Of a stretch of DNA of 64,000 nt, positions 45,634 through 57,873 are shown piece by piece. Position numbers and translations under genes: made by a program. This stretch comes from Rhodanobacter humi (GTDB lineage: Bacteria; Pseudomonadota; Gammaproteobacteria; Xanthomonadales; Rhodanobacteraceae): contig NZ_JBGBPY010000001.1 in assembly GCF_041107455.1 (NCBI RefSeq), positions 3,720,001 to 3,784,000 of the forward strand, given 5' to 3'. The stretch's first letter is position 1. Every line of letters starts with the position of its first letter. The notes beneath the pieces are model-generated. The model was given only the letters and a program-made list of their open reading frames with translations. It did no database searches and was not told the DNA's origin.

Positions 45634-47697
45634 TCAGAGTGTGTCGGCACCGACCGCCAGCGTCGGATGATCCCAGCCTTCCTTGGGCGTGAAGCGGGCG
45701 CCATGGCGCTGGGCCAGTTGCTCCAGCCTCGCCTTGACCTTGCCCGCTCCCTCGCTGTGCAGATACTGGATCGGGCCGCCGCGGAACGGTGCGAAGCCGG
45801 TGCCGAAGATCACGCCGGCGTCGAGCAGGTCGGCATCGTCCACCACGCCGTCGGCGAGGCAGGCCACGGCCTCGTTCACCATGGCCAGGATCATGCGGTC
45901 GGTGAGGTCGGGCGCGGGCTCGTAGTCGGGATCGACTTCCGGCTTGATCGGCTTGCCGTCCTGCCACACGTACAGGCCCTGGCCGTCCTTCTTGCCGCGC
46001 TTGCCGGCGTCGAGCTTGTCCTCCAGCCCGGGCGGGAGTTCCAGGCCGAGGAAGGGCGCCAGTTCCTTGCCGACCGAGGCGCAAACATCCAGGCCCACGG
46101 TGTCGGCCAGCTCGATCGGCCCCATCGGCATGCCGAAAGCCTTCGCCGCCTTGTCCAGCACCGGGCCGGGCACGCCTTCGTTGTAGAGGCGCAGCGCTTC
46201 CAGCAGGTAGGGCATCAGGATGCGGTTGACCAGGAAGCCGGGCGTGCCTTTCACCGCCACCGGCAGCTTGCCGATCGCCTTGCAGAACGCCAGTGCGCGC
46301 TTCTCGATCGCCGGGTCGAGCGCGTCGTGGCGCACCACTTCCACCAGCGGCATCTGCGCCACCGGATTGAAGAAGTGCAGGCCGAGGAAACGCTGCGGCG
46401 CCTTGAGGTACTTGCGCAACTCGTCCAGCGGGATGCTGGAGGTGTTGCTGGCCAGGATTTCCTCGCGCTGGAATTGTGGCTCGATGGCGGCGTACAGCGC
46501 CTGCTTGGCCTCGGCGTTCTCGTAGATCGCCTCGATGGCGAGGTCGGCACTGGCCACGCCCTTGCCTTCGACGTCGGCCTTGAGGCGCGTCGTGGCGGCT
46601 TCGACTTTCGCCGGGGTCTTCAGCTTCTTCTCGTACAACTGGCGGGCGCGATCCAGCGCGGGCTGGACGTACTTCATCTCGCGATCCTGCAAGGTGACGT
46701 CAAAGCCTTTCAGCGCGGCCCACGCGGCGATGTCGCCGCCCATCACGCCGGCGCCCACCACGTGCACGTGCCGGATGCCGTGCTCGGTGGCGGCGCCCTG
46801 GTTCTTCAGTCGCTCCTGCAGGAAGAACAGGCGGATCAGGTTGTGTGCGGTGGGCGTGGTCGCCAGCTTTGCCACCGAGCGCGCCTCCAGCTTCAGTCGC
46901 TGGCGGATGTCGCCGCCGCCGCGCTGCCACACGTCGATCAGCGCGAACGGGGCAGGGTAGTGCTCCTTGCGTACCTTGGCGGCCGTCTGCTTCATCACCA
47001 TCGGCGCGAGGATCTGCCGCGCCGGCCAGCAGTTGGTGAGCCAGGCCTTGGCACGCCGTGCGAACGGCTGCGTCTGCGGGCGGCGCAACAAGGCACGCGC
47101 CTCGGCCAGCAGTTCGTCGGGCGGCGCCACGCGGTCGACCACGCCCAGCGCCAGCGCACGCTTCGCCGACAGCGGCTTGCCGGTCAGCATCAGCGGCAGC
47201 GCCTCGGTGGCGCCGATCAGCCGGGGCAGGCGTGCCGTGCCGCCCCAACCGGGGTGGATGCCCAGCATCACCTCGGGCAGGGCGATCTTCGTCTTGTCGT
47301 CGTCCGCGGCGATGCGCTGGCGGCAGGCCAGGATCAACTCGGTGCCGCCGCCCATGCAGGCGCCATGCACCGCCGCCACGGTGGGGCAGGACAGGCGCGC
47401 CAGCGCCTCGTACACCTGCTGGCCGTGCTCGATGTTCTCCAGCACGCTGCCCTGTTTCGCGTACTCCACGAATTCCTTGATGTCCGCGCCCACCGCGAAG
47501 CCGGCGGGCTTGGCGGAATGCACGATCACCCCGGCCGGCTGCTCGATCGCCAGCCGCTCGACGATCTGGCCCAGCTCGTCCAGCACGGCGCGGTTGATCG
47601 CGTTGACGCTGCTGCCGGCGCGGTCGAGGCTGAGCGTGACGATGCCGCGCTCGTCCAGGCTCGTCTTCCAGTGGTTGAAGCGCAATCCTTCGAACAT
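45634..47697 (-). CDS. fadJ: Fatty acid oxidation multifunctional protein (enoyl-CoA hydratase / 3-hydroxyacyl-CoA dehydrogenase)
   Basis: This beta-oxidation alpha subunit has 687 residues from 47697; a longer frame to 47982 has no family support. The N-terminal crotonase domain has HGACMGGGTELILACR and LPEVMLGIHPGWGGT (the two catalytic Glu). The 3-hydroxyacyl-CoA dehydrogenase domain begins VVGAGVMGGDIAAWAAL (NAD loop), with SNTSSIPLDEL and GLHFFNPVAQMPLVEVV (catalytic His). Whether it is FadB- or FadJ-like cannot be settled by eye, and no thiolase gene is adjacent. Confidence 0.9.
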   Translation of the reverse strand: MFEGLRFNHWKTSLDERGIVTLSLDRAGSSVNAINRAVLDELGQIVERLAIEQPAGVIVHSAKPAGFAVGADIKEFVEYAKQGSVLENIEHGQQVYEALARLSCPTVAAVHGACMGGGTELILACRQRIAADDDKTKIALPEVMLGIHPGWGGTARLPRLIGATEALPLMLTGKPLSAKRALALGVVDRVAPPDELLAEARALLRRPQTQPFARRAKAWLTNCWPARQILAPMVMKQTAAKVRKEHYPAPFALIDVWQRGGGDIRQRLKLEARSVAKLATTPTAHNLIRLFFLQERLKNQGAATEHGIRHVHVVGAGVMGGDIAAWAALKGFDVTLQDREMKYVQPALDRARQLYEKKLKTPAKVEAATTRLKADVEGKGVASADLAIEAIYENAEAKQALYAAIEPQFQREEILASNTSSIPLDELRKYLKAPQRFLGLHFFNPVAQMPLVEVVRHDALDPAIEKRALAFCKAIGKLPVAVKGTPGFLVNRILMPYLLEALRLYNEGVPGPVLDKAAKAFGMPMGPIELADTVGLDVCASVGKELAPFLGLELPPGLEDKLDAGKRGKKDGQGLYVWQDGKPIKPEVDPDYEPAPDLTDRMILAMVNEAVACLADGVVDDADLLDAGVIFGTGFAPFRGGPIQYLHSEGAGKVKARLEQLAQRHGARFTPKEGWDHPTLAVGADTL

Positions 47698-47951
47698 GGG
47701 CCGGGGAGGGTGGTGGACGAAGCCCGAACCATACCGTCCCGTCCGGACGAATGCGAGATGCGCGCTGGGGAGGGCTCGCACGGACTTGCGTCGGGTTTCG
47801 GAATCTTCCGATCGGTCGAATGTGAAGCGGTTCGCTCCGCGTGGTGGCGGACAGGCCCCAGAATGGGCTGAAACCGTGGAGAATGCGCCATGCATACCGG
47901 CCGACGGTGCACCACCCCGCCAGCCGGCGCCGAACGATCCAGGGAGCCACG

Positions 47952-48454
47952 ATGACATCGATGATGGATATGCCATTGCCATCTTCCGGTCACGACGTCT
48001 TCGAACGGATCCTTGCCGCGCCTGCCGGTGTGGTGGCGGTGCGCAGCGAGGATGGCGCCGCCCTGCTGGAACACTTCCGCGGCATCGCCCGCCACAGCGG
48101 GCAGGCGGTGTACCTGTGGCAGCCGGGGCTGGGCCTGTCCAGCCTGCGCGATGCGCATGCGCGGGTGCCGGACGCGCAGCGCCTCGGCCAAGCCTTGCGC
48201 TACATGCAGCAGAGCATGCATTTCGGCGTCTACGTGCTGCAGGAGCTGGAGTTGCCCTTGGCGGCGGCCGACCTCACCCTGCTGCGGCAACTGGCGCGGG
48301 CGACCACCGGACATCTGCGCCGCGTGGTGCTGCTCAACGCACCATTGGCCCTGGTCGAGCAACTGGGTGAGCTGATCACCTGCATCGACAGCGAACCCGA
48401 GTTGCCGCAGCGCCTGCGCCTGCGCGACGGCCGCTGGCTGAGCGGACAACAGGC

Positions 48455-48458
<4 letters not shown>
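47952..48458 (+). CDS. Uncharacterised protein resembling the N-terminal domain of Ycf46-type AAA proteins
   Basis: This is a 168-residue soluble protein with no Walker motifs. The pattern ILAAPAGVVAVRSEDGAALL and AVYLWQPGLGLSSLRDA, then YVLQELELPLAAADLTLLRQ and LRRVVLLNAP, recalls the non-catalytic N-terminal region of Ycf46-like AAA proteins. That region precedes their ATPase domain; here the ATPase part is absent. This resemblance is from memory and unverified. Its stop overlaps the start of the GGDEF/EAL gene (ATGA), implying a shared function in c-di-GMP signalling. Confidence 0.6.
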
Positions 48459-50668
<2,210 letters not shown>

Positions 50669-50766
50669 GCCGGGCACCCGTCGTCCCCATGCTCGGTTGA
50701 CCCGGACAAGTCAACCGATGGCACAGCCGTGCGTCAGGGTGGAATCGCTACACTCATGGGCACGCT

Positions 50767-50793
50767 GAACTTGCGCGCCCGGCCCCGGTCTGA
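50767..50793 (+). promoter_or_regulatory. Sigma-E (RpoE) autoregulatory promoter
   Basis: GAACTT (50767-50772), exactly 16 bases, then TCTGA (50789-50793) match the sigma-E consensus GAACTT-N16-TCTGA at every position. It lies 43 bases before the rpoE start, so the sigma factor very likely drives its own operon. Confidence 0.85.
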
Positions 50794-50835
50794 GCAGCGC
50801 TCGTTCTGGCACAAGCTCCGCAGCGGAAGACGGCA

Positions 50836-51450
50836 TTGACGACGGAAACGGCCCGCACGGGCGAAAACGAACTGGATCGGGCACTGGTCGAACGCGTGCA
50901 GGGCGGCGACAAGCGCGCCTTCGATCTCCTGGTGCGCAAATACCAGCACAAGGTGATCGGGCTGGTCTCCCGCTATGTGAGGAGCCACGCCGAATGCGAG
51001 GACATCGCGCAGGAGTCCTTCATCCGCGCCTGGCGGGCGATCGGCTCGTTCCGCGGCGACAGCGCGTTCTACACTTGGCTCTACAAGATCGCGGTGAACA
51101 CCGCCAAGAACCACCTGGTGGCGATGGGGCGGCGTCCGCCCACCGATGACATCGACGCCGAGGACGCCGTATTCCTGTCCGGTGCCGAGCGCATGCACGA
51201 CAGCGCCACCCCCGAACGCGAGCTGATGCGGCAGGAAATTGAACATTCGGTGTTTTCCACTGTCCAAGCGCTGCCTGAGGAACTCAGGGTGGCCATCACG
51301 CTGCGCGAGGTGGACGGCCTGAGCTACGAGGAAATCGCCGAGGCGATGGGCTGCCCAATCGGTACGGTGCGTTCGCGCATCTTCCGGGCCCGCGAGGCGA
51401 TCGACGAGAAGTTGCGGCCGTTGTTGTCGGATCGCGAGGAGCAGACATGA
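50836..51450 (+). CDS. rpoE: RNA polymerase extracytoplasmic stress sigma factor RpoE (AlgU-like)
   Basis: This ECF sigma factor of 204 residues controls envelope stress genes. The start is TTG at 50836 with GGAAG seven bases upstream. Region 2 has LVRKYQHKVIGLVSRYV, ECEDIAQESFIRAWRAI and FYTWLYKIAVNTAKN. Region 4 has ALPEELRVAITLREVDGLSY and IAEAMGCPIGTVRSRIFRAR (helix-turn-helix). It is preceded by a matching sigma-E promoter and overlaps rseA by four bases. Confidence 0.96.
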   Translation: MTTETARTGENELDRALVERVQGGDKRAFDLLVRKYQHKVIGLVSRYVRSHAECEDIAQESFIRAWRAIGSFRGDSAFYTWLYKIAVNTAKNHLVAMGRRPPTDDIDAEDAVFLSGAERMHDSATPERELMRQEIEHSVFSTVQALPEELRVAITLREVDGLSYEEIAEAMGCPIGTVRSRIFRAREAIDEKLRPLLSDREEQT

Positions 51451-52121
51451 ACCAGCCAGACCAGCATGCGCGTGAACACCTTTCTGCCGGCATCGACGGC
51501 GAACTGTCGCACGAGGAACTGCGCTTCCTGCTGCGCCGGCTCGACCACGACGGCGAGCTGCGGCGCACCTGGGTAAGCTATCACGTCGCCCGCGACGGCC
51601 TGCGCAAGCAGCTGCCGCCGCTGGCGGAGGCGGGCTTCGTGTCGCGGGTGATGCTGGCGATCGAGCAGGAATCGGTCGTGGTCGCCGTGCCGCGCCACCA
51701 TCGCTGGCTGCGCTGGTCGGCCGGTGGCGCAATCGCCGCGGGCGTCGCCGCCGCAGCGCTGATGATCGCCCAGCCCACCGGCGATGCCGAACGGCACGCG
51801 ACCCCGCTGACCGCGCAGGCTGCGCCACCGGGCATGCCGGTGAAGAGCGCGCCAACCGCCGCACCGCAGCCGGAGGTGGCGGTGGTGCCGCCGTGGCTGA
51901 GCGGCAAGGCACCCGGCCTGCTCAGCCAGCGCGCCTCGGCCACGCTGGCTGCACCGGTCGATGCCGGCCTCTCGCCGTCGTACGGCGGTCGCGGCATGTC
52001 GCCGTTCCGCGCGCAGCGTTATCGCACGCTGGACAACCATGACGGCAGCTACCTGATCCTGCTCGACCCGGCCCAGCAGCAAGTGCCGGACGCTCCGCGC
52101 CAAGGCGCCAGCGCCCAGTAA
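51447..52121 (+). CDS. rseA: Anti-sigma-E factor RseA
   Basis: This single-pass inner-membrane protein of 224 residues holds RpoE inactive. The N-terminal cytoplasmic domain has HLSAGIDGELSHEELRFLLR and RTWVSYHVARDGLRKQ, as in the RseA/MucA N-terminal family. A transmembrane helix follows (about 91-110, WSAGGAIAAGVAAAALMIA). The periplasmic part is Pro/Ala-rich and ends with GSYLILLDPAQQQ. The regulated proteases DegS and RseP are not in this window, and no rseB follows; mucD comes next. Confidence 0.93.
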   Translation: MNQPDQHAREHLSAGIDGELSHEELRFLLRRLDHDGELRRTWVSYHVARDGLRKQLPPLAEAGFVSRVMLAIEQESVVVAVPRHHRWLRWSAGGAIAAGVAAAALMIAQPTGDAERHATPLTAQAAPPGMPVKSAPTAAPQPEVAVVPPWLSGKAPGLLSQRASATLAAPVDAGLSPSYGGRGMSPFRAQRYRTLDNHDGSYLILLDPAQQQVPDAPRQGASAQ

Positions 52122-52243
52122 AGCGAGGCCGCGTGCACGCACCGCGGTCCGCCTCTCCATCCCGTTCCGCTCACCCGCGACCCGACCAGGGCCGTCGGTG
52201 GCGCGTGTCCGTTCCGAAGCCCGAACCGATCCTAGGAGGCGTC

Positions 52244-53725
52244 ATGAAATCATCCATCCTGCGCAGCTCCCGCCTGAGCCTACTGGTGTGCTGTGCCCTG
52301 GCCGGCACGGTCCTGGCCGTGCCGGTGGTGCAGGCCCAGCCGGCACCCGCCGCGGCCTCCCTGCCGGACTTCACCGGCATCGTGCAGAAGAACGCACCCG
52401 CCGTGGTGCAGGTGGAGGCGAAGTACAGCGGTCGCGGCAAGCCCGGCGTGCGCGGCCTGTCGGGGCAGGGCGGCATGCCGAACGATCCGCAGGCCGAACT
52501 GTTCCGCCGCTTCTTCGGCATGCCGATGATGCCCTCGCCGGCGGAGCAGGCGCATACCTCGCTGGGCTCGGGCTTCATCGTCTCCGGCGATGGCTACATC
52601 CTCACCAACAACCACGTGGTGGCCGATGCGGACAAGGTGATCGTGCGCCTGCAGGACCGCCGCATCCTCGACGCCAAGGTGGTCGGCACAGATCCCACCT
52701 ACGACATCGCCCTGCTCAAGGTCAACGCAGGCGGCAGCCTGCCCACGGTGAGCATCGGCGACTCGCGCAGCCTGAAGCCCGGCCAGTGGGTGCTGGCGAT
52801 CGGCTCGCCGTTCGGTTTCGACTACACCGTGACCCAGGGCATCGTCAGTGCGATCGGCCGCAACCTGGGCAGCCAGGACCAGCCCTACACTTCGTTCATC
52901 CAGACCGACGTGCCGATCAACCGCGGCAATTCCGGCGGCCCGCTGTTCAACCTGCAAGGCCAGGTGGTGGGCATCAACTCACAGATCTATTCCGGCACGG
53001 GCGGCTACCAGGGCGTGTCGTTCTCGATCCCGATCGACGTGGCGATGAACGCGGTGGAGCAGCTCAAGACCAGGGGCTACGTGACGCGCGGCCAGCTGGG
53101 CGTGCTGGTCCAGGCCGTCGATGACGACATGGAGAAGGCCTACAAGCTGCCGGATGCCTCCGGCGCGGCGGTCGCCGAGGTGACCGCCGGCAGCGGTGCG
53201 GAGAAGGCCGGCATCCAGCTCGGCGACATCATCCTCGGCTATGACGGCCACGTGATCCGCAGTCCTTCCGACCTGCCGCCGCTGGTGGGCATGACCAAGC
53301 CGGGTACGCGGGTGCCGCTGGAGATCCTGCGCAACGGCAAGAAGGAAACCGTGCAGGTCACCATCGGCGCGATGCCGCGCGACCAGAATGCGGTGGACAA
53401 CGGCGGTGCGGCGCCGGGCGCGAACAGCAGCGGCGCCGCCGCGTTGGGGATCACCGTGCAGCCGCTGGACAACGCCACCCGCAAGCAGATGGACCTGAAG
53501 TCCGGGCAGGGCGTGCTGGTCGGCGATGTCACCGGCGCGGTGGCGGCGCAGGCCGGCCTGCAGCCGGGCGACGTGATCCTGATGGTGAACCAGCAGCCGG
53601 TGGGCAGCGTGGAGGCGTTCCGCGCCGCGACGAAGGACGTGAAGGCCGGTTCCACGGTGCTGCTGCTGGTGCGCCGCGACGGGCAGAACCGCTTCTTCGG
53701 CCTGACCGTGCCGGACGGCAAGTGA
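52244..53725 (+). CDS. mucD: DegP/MucD-type periplasmic serine protease
   Basis: This HtrA protease-chaperone of 493 residues acts in the periplasm. The ATG has a strong AGGAGG seven bases upstream. The signal peptide ends near VVQA-QPAP. The catalytic triad is in [13 protein letters not shown] (His), [11 protein letters not shown] (Asp) and [13 protein letters not shown] (Ser). Two C-terminal PDZ domains follow (about 290-380 and 400-490). It closes the rpoE-rseA-mucD unit, as in Pseudomonas and Xanthomonas, with a 122-base gap after rseA. Confidence 0.95.
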   Translation: MKSSILRSSRLSLLVCCALAGTVLAVPVVQAQPAPAAASLPDFTGIVQKNAPAVVQVEAKYSGRGKPGVRGLSGQGGMPNDPQAELFRRFFGMPMMPSPAEQAHTSLGSGFIVSGDGYILTNNHVVADADKVIVRLQDRRILDAKVVGTDPTYDIALLKVNAGGSLPTVSIGDSRSLKPGQWVLAIGSPFGFDYTVTQGIVSAIGRNLGSQDQPYTSFIQTDVPINRGNSGGPLFNLQGQVVGINSQIYSGTGGYQGVSFSIPIDVAMNAVEQLKTRGYVTRGQLGVLVQAVDDDMEKAYKLPDASGAAVAEVTAGSGAEKAGIQLGDIILGYDGHVIRSPSDLPPLVGMTKPGTRVPLEILRNGKKETVQVTIGAMPRDQNAVDNGGAAPGANSSGAAALGITVQPLDNATRKQMDLKSGQGVLVGDVTGAVAAQAGLQPGDVILMVNQQPVGSVEAFRAATKDVKAGSTVLLLVRRDGQNRFFGLTVPDGK

Positions 53726-53885
53726 TGGCGGCCGGCATGGGGTGCGACGGTTTTCGCCGACGTCGTTCCCCGTGCCGGTGCGCATGGCGCCGCTGCGGCG
53801 GCGGCCGGCGGTTCCATGCGACAATACCGGGTTCGTGCCGCCATTCCGGTGGCGCTCCCCAGGCAAGGCCGGCTTCGCGCGCTCC

Positions 53886-55676
53886 ATGGAACTGATCCGC
53901 AATTTCTCCATCATCGCCCACATCGACCACGGCAAGTCCACGCTGGCGGATCGCATCATCCAGATCTGCGGCGGCCTCGCCGAGCGCGAGATGGAAGCGC
54001 AGGTGCTGGACAACAACCCGATCGAGCGCGAACGCGGCATCACCATCAAGGCGCAGTCGGTGTCGCTGCCGTACAAGGCGCGCGACGGCAAGACCTACCA
54101 GCTCAACTTCATCGACACTCCCGGCCACGTGGATTTCTCCTACGAGGTCAGCCGCTCGCTGGCCGCCTGCGAAGGCGCGCTGCTGGTGGTGGATGCCGCC
54201 CAAGGCGTGGAGGCGCAGTCCGTCGCGAACTGCTACACGGCCGTCGAGATGGGCCTGGAAGTGGTGCCGGTGCTCAACAAGATCGACCTGCCCACCGCCG
54301 ACGTCGAGAAGGTGAAGGGCGAGATCGAGGCGGTGATCGGCATCGATGCCACCGACGCGGTGGCAATCAGCGCCAAGACCGGCCTCAACGTGGTCGAGGT
54401 GCTGGAAGCGATTGTCGCCCGGATTCCGCCGCCGAAGCCGCGCGACACCGACCGGCTGCAGGCGCTGATCATCGACTCGTGGTTCGACAACTACCTGGGC
54501 GTGATCTCGCTGGTGCGCGTGATGCAGGGCGAGATCAAGCCCGGCGACAAGCTGCTGGTGATGTCCACCGGCCGCACCCACGAGGTGGACGAGGTGGGCG
54601 TGTTCACGCCCAAGCGCAAGAAGCTGGACAAGCTTTCCGCGGGCGAGGTGGGCTGGATCAACGCCTCGATCAAGGACGTGCACGGCGCGCCGGTAGGCGA
54701 CACGCTCACGCATGCTGGCAAACCTGCTTCCGAACCGCTACCCGGCTTCCAGACCATGCAGCCGCGCGTGTTCGCCGGCCTGTTCCCGGTTTCCGCCGAC
54801 GACTTCCCCGCGATGCGCGAGGCGCTGGACAAGCTGCGTCTGAACGACGCCGCGCTGTTCTTCGAGCCGGAAAGTTCCGAGGCGATGGGCTTCGGCTTCC
54901 GCTGCGGCTTCCTCGGCATGCTGCACATGGAGATCGTGCAGGAGCGGCTGGAGCGCGAGTACGACCTCAACCTCATCACCACCGCGCCCACCGTGGTGTA
55001 CGAGGTGCTGAAGAGCGACGGCACGGTGCTGGCGCTGGACAACCCGGCCAAGTTGCCGCCGGTGCCGCAGATCGAGGAGATCCGCGAGCCGATCATCGTG
55101 GCCAGCATCCTCACCCCGCCGGACTACATCGGCAACATCGTCACGCTGTGCCAGGAAAAGCGCGGCGTGCAGCGCTCGATCCAGTACCTGGCCAGCCAGG
55201 TGCAGATCACCTACGAGCTGCCGCTGGCCGAGGTGGTGCTGGACTTCTTCGATCGCCTGAAGTCGGTGTCGCGCGGCTACGCCTCGATGGACTACCACTT
55301 CGAGCGCTTCGACGCCGGCCCGTTCGTGCGCGTGGACGTGCTGATCAACGGCGACCGCGTGGATGCGCTTTCCCTCATCGTGCACCGTTCGCACGCGGAT
55401 CGCCGCGGTCGCGAGCTGGTCGAGCGGATGAAGGACCTGATCCCGCGCCAGCAGTTCGACGTGGCGATCCAGGCCGCCGTAGGTGCGCAGATCATCGCGC
55501 GCTCCACGGTGAAGGCGCTGCGCAAGAACGTCTTGGCCAAGTGCTACGGCGGCGATGTCAGCCGCAAGAAGAAGCTCTTGGAGAAGCAGAAGGAAGGCAA
55601 GAAACGCATGAAACAGGTCGGTCGGGTGGAGATTCCGCAGGAAGCCTTCCTCGCCGTGTTGCGAACAGACAAATAA
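53886..55676 (+). CDS. lepA: Elongation factor 4 (LepA), ribosomal back-translocase GTPase
   Basis: This is a translational GTPase of 596 residues. The start at 53886 gives [20 protein letters not shown] with the P-loop. DTPGHVDF (G3) and NKIDLP (G4) follow. The EF-G-like domains and the LepA-specific C-terminal domain ([17 protein letters not shown]) are complete. A GACAAT hexamer (53820-53825) could be its -10 box. It is followed by lepB 24 bases later, the classic pair. Confidence 0.97.
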   Translation: MELIRNFSIIAHIDHGKSTLADRIIQICGGLAEREMEAQVLDNNPIERERGITIKAQSVSLPYKARDGKTYQLNFIDTPGHVDFSYEVSRSLAACEGALLVVDAAQGVEAQSVANCYTAVEMGLEVVPVLNKIDLPTADVEKVKGEIEAVIGIDATDAVAISAKTGLNVVEVLEAIVARIPPPKPRDTDRLQALIIDSWFDNYLGVISLVRVMQGEIKPGDKLLVMSTGRTHEVDEVGVFTPKRKKLDKLSAGEVGWINASIKDVHGAPVGDTLTHAGKPASEPLPGFQTMQPRVFAGLFPVSADDFPAMREALDKLRLNDAALFFEPESSEAMGFGFRCGFLGMLHMEIVQERLEREYDLNLITTAPTVVYEVLKSDGTVLALDNPAKLPPVPQIEEIREPIIVASILTPPDYIGNIVTLCQEKRGVQRSIQYLASQVQITYELPLAEVVLDFFDRLKSVSRGYASMDYHFERFDAGPFVRVDVLINGDRVDALSLIVHRSHADRRGRELVERMKDLIPRQQFDVAIQAAVGAQIIARSTVKALRKNVLAKCYGGDVSRKKKLLEKQKEGKKRMKQVGRVEIPQEAFLAVLRTDK

Positions 55677-55700
55677 GAAGCGGCACCCCAGGGAGTAAGC

Positions 55701-56615
55701 ATGGAATTCGATTTTTCCGCGATCCTGTTGGGCCTCACCGTGCTGTTCGGCGTGGTGTGGGGACTGGATCGGCTGTTCCTCTACAAGAAGCGCAAGGCGC
55801 GCCTCGACGCGGCCGGCAGCGAGTACCGCGACCCGGCGCCGGTGGACTGGGCGCGCTCGCTGTTCCCGGTGGTGCTGGCGGTGCTGGTGCTGCGCTCCTT
55901 CGTGGCCGAGCCGTTCCGCATCCCTTCCGGTTCGATGATGCCGACGCTGGACGTGGGCGACTTCATCCTGGTCAACAAGTTCGCCTACGGCTTGCGCCTG
56001 CCGGCGTTCAACACCAAGTTCCTCGACCTCGGCGAGCCGAAGCGCGGCGACGTGGTGGTGTTCCGCTTCCCCGGCTTCCTGTGCCGCGATGCGGGTGGCC
56101 ACTTGGTGCGCAGCGGCGACATCAGCTGCGCCGATCCGCACGCGCCGGTGCCCAGCCAGAACTGGATCAAGCGCGTGATCGGCCTGCCGGGCGACAGCAT
56201 CGAGATCCACGGCGCCGACCTGCTTATCAACGGCAAGCCGGTGCAGGCCGACGAGATCGGCCCCTACGTGGGCAATCCGCAGCGCGACGAGGAGCGCCTG
56301 ATGCTGGACATGGGCGCCACCGTGTGGACCGAGCATCTGCAGCGCGAGGACGGCAAGGTGGTCAATCACCTGGTGGCGCGCATGCCGGCCTACACCACGC
56401 CCAATTCGATCCCGAACGACAAGGTGCCGTCCAAGGTGCCGTCGGGCTGCTACCTGGTGATGGGCGACAACCGCAACAACAGCACCGACAGCCGCTGGTG
56501 GGGCTGCCTGCCGGAGCAGGACCTGGCGGGCAAGGCCTTCATGATCTGGATGAGCTGGAAGGGCTGGGGCACCGGTGGCGTGGACTTCCACCGCATCGGC
56601 ACGATCATCCACTGA
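55701..56615 (+). CDS. lepB: Signal peptidase I
   Basis: This inner-membrane protease of 304 residues removes signal peptides from exported proteins. Two N-terminal membrane helices (about 7-24 and 52-68) flank a basic cytoplasmic loop (LYKKRKARLD). The catalytic Ser is in FRIPSGSMMPTLDVGD and the general-base Lys is in WIKRVIGLPGDSIEI. The C-terminal VMGDNRNNSTDSRWWGCLPE is the family signature. It sits between lepA and the DUF4845 gene. Confidence 0.97.
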   Translation: MEFDFSAILLGLTVLFGVVWGLDRLFLYKKRKARLDAAGSEYRDPAPVDWARSLFPVVLAVLVLRSFVAEPFRIPSGSMMPTLDVGDFILVNKFAYGLRLPAFNTKFLDLGEPKRGDVVVFRFPGFLCRDAGGHLVRSGDISCADPHAPVPSQNWIKRVIGLPGDSIEIHGADLLINGKPVQADEIGPYVGNPQRDEERLMLDMGATVWTEHLQREDGKVVNHLVARMPAYTTPNSIPNDKVPSKVPSGCYLVMGDNRNNSTDSRWWGCLPEQDLAGKAFMIWMSWKGWGTGGVDFHRIGTIIH

Positions 56616-56653
56616 TGTGATGCAACCGCTGCCGCATGCCGTGCGGCCGCTGG

Positions 56654-56659
56654 CATAAT
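56654..56659 (+). promoter_or_regulatory. Possible -10 box before the DUF4845 gene
   Basis: CATAAT (56654-56659) lies about 80 bases before the ATG at 56738. No clear -35 was found. Confidence 0.35.
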
Positions 56660-56737
56660 CGGCGCCGGCGGTCGCATGGGCATGCGACTGCATGACGCAA
56701 CCACGGCCGGTCGCACCGGTCGCATAGCGAGGGGACT

Positions 56738-57121
56738 ATGAAAACGAAGCAGTCGGGCGTGACCCTGATCGGGTTCCTGGTGATCCTGCTGGTGGTGGGT
56801 TTCTTCGGTTACATGGCGATGAAGCTGGTGCCGTCCTATACCGAGTACGGTGGCGTGGTGAAGGCGATGAACGGCATCGCCACCGAAGGTGCCTCCGGCA
56901 AGTCGCTGGACGAGATCCGCAGCGAGCTGTTGCGCAAGATGGACTTCCAGTACGTGGACGACGCCACCGTCAAGCCGAGCGACATCACGATCAGCCGCGA
57001 CAACGGCGGCACCAGCGTGCTGCATGTCGCCTACGACAAGGACATCCCGTTCATGTACAACATCGATTTTCTGCTGCACTTCGAGAAGAGTGTGAAGATG
57101 CAGGGCAACGTGAACGAGTGA
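56738..57121 (+). CDS. DUF4845 small membrane protein
   Basis: This is a 127-residue protein with one N-terminal membrane helix (about 8-30, GVTLIGFLVILLVVGFFGYM) resembling a pilin-like signal (KQSGVTLIGFL). The soluble part has VPSYTEYGGVVKAMNGIA and VLHVAYDKDIPF. The DUF4845 family lies between lepB and rnc in many Proteobacteria; the function is unknown. The ATG has GAGGGG upstream. rnc begins ten bases after the stop. Confidence 0.9.
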   Translation: MKTKQSGVTLIGFLVILLVVGFFGYMAMKLVPSYTEYGGVVKAMNGIATEGASGKSLDEIRSELLRKMDFQYVDDATVKPSDITISRDNGGTSVLHVAYDKDIPFMYNIDFLLHFEKSVKMQGNVNE

Positions 57122-57131
57122 GCCGCCCCGC

Positions 57132-57791
57132 TTGACCCTGAACTACCGTTTCCGCGATCCCGAACTTGCCGCGCTGGCGCTGACCCACCGCAGCGTCGGC
57201 AAGCCGAACAACGAGCGCCTGGAGTTCCTCGGCGACGCCCTGCTGGGCGCCTTCGTCGCCGAGATGCTGTACGAGGTGCATCCGAAGGCCAGCGAGGGCG
57301 AGTTGTCGCGGCTGCGTGCACAGCTGGTCAACGGCCAGGCGCTGGCGGCGATCGCGCGCGAGCTGGAACTGGGCGATGCGCTGAAGCTCGGTCCCGGCGA
57401 GCTGAAGAGCGGCGGTTTCCGCCGCGATTCCATCCTCGCCGACGCGTTCGAGGCCTCGCTGGCGGCGGTCTTCCTCGATGGCGGCCTCGATGCCTGCCGG
57501 CAGGTGGTGCGCGAGTTGTTCGCGGAACGCATCGCCGCGCTGCAACGCTCCTCCAAGGATGCCAAGACGCGTCTGCAGGAGTGGCTGCAGGGCCATGGCC
57601 ATGCGCTGCCGCAGTACGAGCTGGTCGACAGCCGCGGCGAGGACCACGCCAAAGTCTTCGACGTGCGCTGCACGGTGACCGAGCCGCAACCGTTCAGTGC
57701 CGAGGCCAGCGGCTCCAGCCGGCGCCAAGCCGAACAGGACGCCGCCGATGCCGTGCTGGCCCACTTGATCGAGCAGTCGCGCGCCGCCTGA
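57132..57791 (+). CDS. rnc: Ribonuclease III
   Basis: This double-strand-specific endoribonuclease of 219 residues matures rRNA and regulates mRNAs. The only possible start is TTG at 57132, because an in-frame stop lies just upstream (57111). The protein is about ten residues shorter at the N-terminus than E. coli RNase III. The signature [13 protein letters not shown] (catalytic acidic residues) and [16 protein letters not shown] are present. The C-terminal dsRNA-binding domain has [16 protein letters not shown]. Confidence 0.96.
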   Translation: MTLNYRFRDPELAALALTHRSVGKPNNERLEFLGDALLGAFVAEMLYEVHPKASEGELSRLRAQLVNGQALAAIARELELGDALKLGPGELKSGGFRRDSILADAFEASLAAVFLDGGLDACRQVVRELFAERIAALQRSSKDAKTRLQEWLQGHGHALPQYELVDSRGEDHAKVFDVRCTVTEPQPFSAEASGSSRRQAEQDAADAVLAHLIEQSRAA

Positions 57792-57838
57792 GTGCGACCG
57801 CGCTTGCGCCGACTGCCTGCGGGCACGGGCTGGCGCAC

Positions 57839-57844
57839 TACAAT
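57839..57844 (+). promoter_or_regulatory. Probable -10 box for era
   Basis: TACAAT (57839-57844) lies 29 bases before the era ATG, in the 82-base gap after rnc. The -35 region is not convincing. Confidence 0.4.
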
Positions 57845-57873
57845 GCCGCACACCTGTCCGAGTACCCCTTCCC

